From positions 1 through 45,400 of the forward strand of contig JANYBX010000151.1 in NCBI GenBank assembly GCA_025360615.1: 45,400 nt of DNA, in the 5' to 3' direction. The position numbers and the translations under genes were made by a program. The notes below the pieces were generated by a model. That model did not search any database. It was given only the letters and a program-made list of their open reading frames with translations, and was not told the origin of the DNA. Source of the stretch: Opitutia bacterium. Lineage in GTDB: Bacteria; Verrucomicrobiota; Verrucomicrobiia; Opitutales; Opitutaceae. Positions 41,541-45,400 of the stretch are shown here, one piece after another (position 1 is the first letter of the stretch; every line of letters starts with the position of its first letter).

Positions 41541-43385
41541 ATGCAACTGCACGCCTTGGATCTCGGTATCATCGTCGGATATTTCTGCCTCGTTATCAGC
41601 ATCGGCCTCTGGGTCTCGCGGCGCGGCGCGACGGACCTCGACAGCTACTTCCTCGGCGGAAGAAAAATGCCGTGGTATCTGCTCGGCGTTTCGGATGCGT
41701 CCGGGATGTTCGATATCAGCGGCACGATGTGGCTCGTCTATGTGCTATTTCTCTACGGCGCGAAAAGCATCTGGCTCCCGTGGCTGTGGCCGACGTTCAA
41801 CCAGATTTTCCTGATGATGTTTATGAGCGCGTGGCTCCGCCGCTCGAATGTCCTCACTGGCGCCGAGTGGATGCAGACGCGTTTCGGCCGGGGGAAAGGC
41901 GCGACGCTCGCGCATCTCAGCGTGGTCGTCTTCGCGCTCGTCAACGTCATCGGCCTGCTCGCCTACGCGTTCAAGGGCATCGGGAAATTCGCCGTCGTCA
42001 TGCTGCCGTGGCGCTTCACTGGCGAGACCACCGGGCTCTTCACCGATGAAAATATCTACGCCATGATTCTCCTCGGCCTCACCTCGCTCTACGCGATCAA
42101 GGGCGGCATGGTCAGCGTCGTCATCACGGAGGTCGCGCAGTTCCTCATCCTGACCGTGACGGCACTCACCATCGGCGTGATCGCGCTCGTGAAAGTTTCC
42201 CCCGACATGATGGCGAACTCGATTCCCGCCGGCTGGATGAACCCGTTCTTCGGCTGGAAACTCGACCTCAACTGGACCGGCATCCTCGACACCGCCAACG
42301 CCGCGCTGCACGAGGACGGCAACGAATTTTTCATGATCATCTTCGGGATGATGTTTTTCAAAGGCGTGCTCTCCAGCATGGCCGGCCCCGCGCCGAACTA
42401 CGACATGCAGCGCATCCTCGCGACGCGAAATCCCCGCGAGGCGAGCCTCATGAACGGCATGGTCAACGTCGTCCTGATGTTTCCCCGCTACATGATGATC
42501 GCCGGCATCACCGTGCTCGCCCTCGCCTTCTGCATGCCGCAGATGCGCGCCATGGCGAAGCCCGACTTCGAGAAAATCCTCCCGCTCGTCCTCAGCCAGC
42601 AAGTGCCCACCGGCGTCCTCGGTTTCCTCCTCGCGGGACTCGCCGCCGCGTTCATGTCGAACTTCGCCGCGACCATCAACGCCGCCCCCGCCTACCTCGT
42701 AAACGACATCTACAAACGCTTCATCAACCCCACCGCGAGCTCCAGCAAGCTCGTCGGCCTGAGCCGGCTCGCCTCGCTCGCGTTTCTCGTCATCGGCGTC
42801 GTCTGCGGCGTGCTCACGAATCGCATCACCGATGTGATGATGTGGCTCGTCGGCTCGCTCTACGGCGGCTTCGTCGTGGCGAATTTGCTCAAGTGGTATT
42901 GGTGGCGCTTTAACGGCTACGGCTATTTCTGGGGCATGGTCGCCGGTATCGGCGGCGCCATGATCGTGCCGCCCATCGCGGAAGCCGTCGTCGGCCACAG
43001 CTTCAACCTGCTCTACACATTCCCGGTTATCTTCCTCGTCTCGATCGTGGGTTGCCTGATCGGCACGCTTCAAACCCAGCCCGAGGACGACGATGTGTTG
43101 AAAAAATTCTACAAGACGGTGAACCCGTGGGGCTGGTGGGGACCGATCCGCGCGAAGGTGATGCAGGAAGATCCCGCCTTCATTCCGAACCGAAACGCCG
43201 CGCACGATCTGACCAACGTCGCCGTCGGCATCGTCTGGCAGCTCTGCCTGGTCACGCTGCCCATCTACATCGTGCTCCAGCAATGGGCGGTGGCCGGCGG
43301 CATCCTCGCGCTGCTCGCCGTCACGTCGGTCTATATGAAGTTCAAGTGGTATGACCGCCTTGAGCCGGCCGCGCTTACGGACTGA
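41541..43385 (+). CDS. Sodium/solute symporter (SSS family)
   Basis: 614 residues, about 13 to 14 membrane helices. SSS marks: DLGIIVGYFCLVISIGLWVS, the SYFLGGRKMPWYLLGVS segment, TGAEWMQTRFG, and a GLAAAFMSNFAATINAAPAYL segment that corresponds to the sodium-site helix. The extended C-terminal part (last ~100 residues, with PEDDDVLKKFYKTVNPWGWWGP) is seen in sugar-transporting members. It is transcribed divergently from the CE7 esterase, across the gap that holds operator 3. A hexose or disaccharide import role for the locus is likely; the exact cargo is not visible. Confidence 0.9.
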   Translation: MQLHALDLGIIVGYFCLVISIGLWVSRRGATDLDSYFLGGRKMPWYLLGVSDASGMFDISGTMWLVYVLFLYGAKSIWLPWLWPTFNQIFLMMFMSAWLRRSNVLTGAEWMQTRFGRGKGATLAHLSVVVFALVNVIGLLAYAFKGIGKFAVVMLPWRFTGETTGLFTDENIYAMILLGLTSLYAIKGGMVSVVITEVAQFLILTVTALTIGVIALVKVSPDMMANSIPAGWMNPFFGWKLDLNWTGILDTANAALHEDGNEFFMIIFGMMFFKGVLSSMAGPAPNYDMQRILATRNPREASLMNGMVNVVLMFPRYMMIAGITVLALAFCMPQMRAMAKPDFEKILPLVLSQQVPTGVLGFLLAGLAAAFMSNFAATINAAPAYLVNDIYKRFINPTASSSKLVGLSRLASLAFLVIGVVCGVLTNRITDVMMWLVGSLYGGFVVANLLKWYWWRFNGYGYFWGMVAGIGGAMIVPPIAEAVVGHSFNLLYTFPVIFLVSIVGCLIGTLQTQPEDDDVLKKFYKTVNPWGWWGPIRAKVMQEDPAFIPNRNAAHDLTNVAVGIVWQLCLVTLPIYIVLQQWAVAGGILALLAVTSVYMKFKWYDRLEPAALTD

Positions 43386-43388
43386 CGT

Positions 43389-43411
43389 AAAAAAACCGGA
43401 CGATACGCCGG
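43389..43411 (-). terminator. Weak terminator of the response regulator gene
   Basis: Minus strand: CCGG-CGTATCGT-CCGG then T7 (43395-43389). The stem is only 4 bp, but the T run and its place between two converging genes fit a terminator. Confidence 0.35.
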
Positions 43412-43446
43412 GGTTCCCCCACGTTGGACGAGCACGCTGGCATCCG

Positions 43447-43869
43447 TCAGACGACCGCCTGCTCGCCCGCCCGCGCCTCGCCCACTTCCGCTCCCACCTC
43501 CGCCCGCGCCTGGGTGATCGCCGCGAACAGCCCCTCGTGGGCAAACGGCTTCGACAGCAGCACGTGCGCCCCAAAACTTTTCGCCATCTGTAAATAGTGC
43601 TCGCCCGCCACGTGTCCGCCGCCCGACATCGCCACGATGGCCACCTGAGGGCGCTTCTTCACCAGTTCCCCGATCAGCTCCAACCCGTCGCACTCCGGCA
43701 TCAGCAAGTCCGTCAGCACCACATCGAAATTTTCCCGCGCCAAAATCCGGCGTGCCTCCTTGCCGTTGCTCGCCCACGCCACCGCGTAGCCCGACGCCTC
43801 GAGCACCAGCCGGAGCAGCTCGCGCAATTCTTCCTCGTCATCGACCACCAGGATTGAACATGCGGGCAT
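43447..43869 (-). CDS. Single-domain response regulator
   Basis: 140 residues, a CheY-like receiver with no output domain. D10/D11 (VVDDEEE), phosphoacceptor D54 (VVLTDLLMP), S82 in VAMSGGG and K107 in LLSKPFA are all present, so it should be phosphorylated. The last ~20 residues (EVGAEVGEARAGEQAVV) are a short unstructured tail. No kinase is adjacent. The hybrid and membrane kinases at 4-8.5 kb are 35 kb away, so a link is speculative. It is divergent from hflX, with 139 bp between them in which I see no clear site. Confidence 0.9.
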   Translation of the reverse strand: MPACSILVVDDEEELRELLRLVLEASGYAVAWASNGKEARRILARENFDVVLTDLLMPECDGLELIGELVKKRPQVAIVAMSGGGHVAGEHYLQMAKSFGAHVLLSKPFAHEGLFAAITQARAEVGAEVGEARAGEQAVV

Positions 43870-44008
43870 CTGCCGACGCTACGCCCCGCCCCATCACCCG
43901 CAAGCCGTCCGCCTCGCGCCCCGGAGTTTCAGCCGGTTTTCACAACCCCGCCCGATTGAGCAACCCGCCTTGCGGTTCAAACGCCGTCCTGTCTAGTTCC
44001 CGTTGCCC

Positions 44009-45289
44009 ATGGCCAATTTCCTCGAAGACAAACGCCCGCAAAAAATTGAACGCGCCTTCCTCGTCGGCGTGCAAACCAAGGACATGGCGCTCGGTGAAGC
44101 CGAGGAGCTTCTCGCCGAGCTCGGCGAACTCGTCGAAAATCTCAAGCTCACCGTCGTCCGCAGCACGCTGATCGTCCTCCGCACGCCCACGCCCGCCACG
44201 CTCCTCGGCAGCGGCAAGGTCGCCGAGCTCATCGAACTCGCCAAGGCCGACGACGCCGACGTGATCGTCTTCGACGAAGCCCTCACCCCCGCGCAACAGC
44301 GCAACTGGGAAAAACTCTCCGAACTCGCCGTCATCGACCGCCAGGAAGTCATCCTCCAAGTCTTCGCCGACCGCGCGCAAACCCGCGAAGCCGTCCTCCA
44401 AGTCGCGCTCGCGCGCATGCAATATTCCCTCCCTCGCCTCACCCGCGCGTGGAGCCATCTCTCCCGCCAGCGCGGCACCGGCGGCGGCATGGGCGGCGAA
44501 GGCGAGACCCAGCTCGAGCAGGACCGCCGCCTCGTCAACGACCGCATTACCGCCCTCAAGCGCGAGCTCATCACCGTCCGCAAGCAGCGCGCCACGCAGC
44601 GCCAGCGCCGCCAGCGCGTGCCCGTGCCCACCGCCGCCATCGTCGGCTACACCAATGCCGGCAAATCCTCCCTCCTCAACGCCCTCACCGGCGCCACCGT
44701 CCTCGCCGAGGATAAACTTTTCGCCACCCTCGACCCCACCACGCGCCAGCTCAACCTCCGCGGCAACCGCAAGCTGCTCGTCACCGATACCGTCGGCTTC
44801 ATCCGCCGCCTCCCCCATGGTCTCGTTGAGGCGTTCAAGGCCACGCTCGAGGAAGTCGTCGTCGCCGATTTCCTGATTCACGTCCTCGACGTGACCAACT
44901 CCAACCTCGCGCAACATCACGAGACGACGCTCGCCGTCCTCAAGGAACTCGGCGCCGTGGACAAGCCCATCATCACCGTCTTCAACAAGCTCGACGCCGC
45001 CGATCCCGCCGCGCTCAACCGCGCCAGCCTGCTCGTCCCCGACGCGCTCTACCTCTCCGCCCGCAGCGGGAAAAATCTCGACCAACTCATCGCCCGCTGC
45101 CTCGAGCAAATCGCCGACGCCGTGGACTCGGTTGACCTCCTGATCCCCCACGCCCGTTACGATGTGATTTCAAAACTCCACGCCACCGGCCACGTGCAAC
45201 ACCAGGAAGAACGCGACACCGGCGTCTTCATCCAAGGCCGCTTCCCCTCCACCCAAGCCCGTCTCTTCACGCCTTTCATCGTGAAGTGA
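44009..45289 (+). CDS. hflX: GTPase HflX
   Basis: 426 residues from the ATG at 44009. The N-terminal HflX domain has GSGKVAEL (67-74) and IVFDEALTPAQQRNWE; a glycine-rich linker GTGGGMGGEGETQLE (156-170) leads to a coiled-coil. The G domain has G1 GYTNAGKS (213-220), G2 in ATLDPTTR (239-246), G3 DTVGF (260-264), G4 NKLD and G5 SARSG. HflX splits stalled or hibernating ribosomes, especially after heat stress. A TTG six bases upstream could also start translation. It has no partner gene in the window; palindromic repeats follow. Confidence 0.96.
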   Translation: MANFLEDKRPQKIERAFLVGVQTKDMALGEAEELLAELGELVENLKLTVVRSTLIVLRTPTPATLLGSGKVAELIELAKADDADVIVFDEALTPAQQRNWEKLSELAVIDRQEVILQVFADRAQTREAVLQVALARMQYSLPRLTRAWSHLSRQRGTGGGMGGEGETQLEQDRRLVNDRITALKRELITVRKQRATQRQRRQRVPVPTAAIVGYTNAGKSSLLNALTGATVLAEDKLFATLDPTTRQLNLRGNRKLLVTDTVGFIRRLPHGLVEAFKATLEEVVVADFLIHVLDVTNSNLAQHHETTLAVLKELGAVDKPIITVFNKLDAADPAALNRASLLVPDALYLSARSGKNLDQLIARCLEQIADAVDSVDLLIPHARYDVISKLHATGHVQHQEERDTGVFIQGRFPSTQARLFTPFIVK

Positions 45290-45294
45290 AAGCA

Positions 45295-45387
45295 GGGCGC
45301 GCTATCCTTAACGCGCCCGGTTACGCGTCGCTAACTTCATTCGCAAGAGGGTCCGAGACCCCGAAAGCTTCCTTCGGCTTGGAAGCT
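45295..45387. repeat. Palindromic repeats after hflX
   Basis: GGGCGCG-CTATCCTTAA-CGCGCCC (45295-45318) is a further member of the TTATCC-core palindrome family and may serve as the hflX terminator. A second inverted repeat, AGCTTCC/GGAAGCT, lies at 45366-45387, followed by TGTAGGAGCGGCTT at the window end, which resembles the start of a widespread bacterial palindromic repeat and is cut off. Confidence 0.65.
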
Positions 45388-45400
45388 GTAGGAGCGGCTT

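Noticed and set aside
41745-43574. 609-codon minus-strand frame opposite the SSS symporter
   Set aside because: Rich in His/Asp/Glu/Arg with no hydrophobic core; shadow of a transporter gene.

Overview
The window looks like a chromosomal segment of a GC-rich Verrucomicrobiota bacterium, most likely Opitutales/Opitutaceae. The grounds are strong C/G-ending codon use, almost no recognisable Shine-Dalgarno sequences, a TIGR03067-type protein, a MoxR/Bat operon, a large free alpha-2-macroglobulin and a plant-glycan locus with GPH-type sugar symporters. This placement is inferred from gene content only. No rRNA, tRNA, CRISPR array, phage or transposase gene was seen.

Region 1 (1-8.6 kb): the 3' end of surE and an ABC ATPase of the COG4586 type (+). 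Converging on them is a five-gene minus-strand operon (8513 to 1486): a receiver-histidine kinase hybrid, a FabF-like ketosynthase that keeps the catalytic Cys but has lost both active-site His, a multi-pass membrane histidine kinase, a cytoplasmic GAF/kinase-like protein with a degenerate ATPase, and a nucleotidyltransferase-fold protein. Four of the five genes overlap end to start. I consider this the best candidate for an undescribed signalling system, perhaps acyl- or lipid-responsive.

Region 2 (8.65-15.9 kb): rmuC, a TIGR03067 protein, a single-polypeptide type IIG restriction-modification enzyme with a compositionally foreign recognition region and a coupled small gene, a small secreted TonB-C-like protein, a MOSC protein and a stand-alone GGQ release-factor-like protein (-).

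Region 3 (16.0-30.1 kb): moxR, DUF58, batA, a batB/batC fusion and a batD/batE-like fusion, then a VOC protein and a 1925-residue alpha-2-macroglobulin with an intact thioester motif. This is an envelope stress or protection cluster. Short tandem repeats of 7 or 9 bp and palindromic repeats are scattered through it, some of them in frame inside batD.

Region 4 (30.4-43.4 kb): a galacto(gluco)mannan-type oligosaccharide utilisation locus. Three minus-strand units (GH130-GH2-two GPH symporters; GH1-GH27; CE7 esterase) each carry the same 28-bp upstream site, with direct TGAGA/TRAGA half-sites 21 bp apart. At two of them the site abuts a well-formed -35/-10 promoter in the same register. A divergent SSS symporter completes the locus. 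The enzymes would remove acetyl and galactosyl groups and split manno-/gluco-oligosaccharides. No endo-mannanase and no dedicated regulator lie inside the window.

Region 5 (43.4-45.4 kb): a single-domain response regulator (-), HflX (+) and palindromic repeats running off the end.
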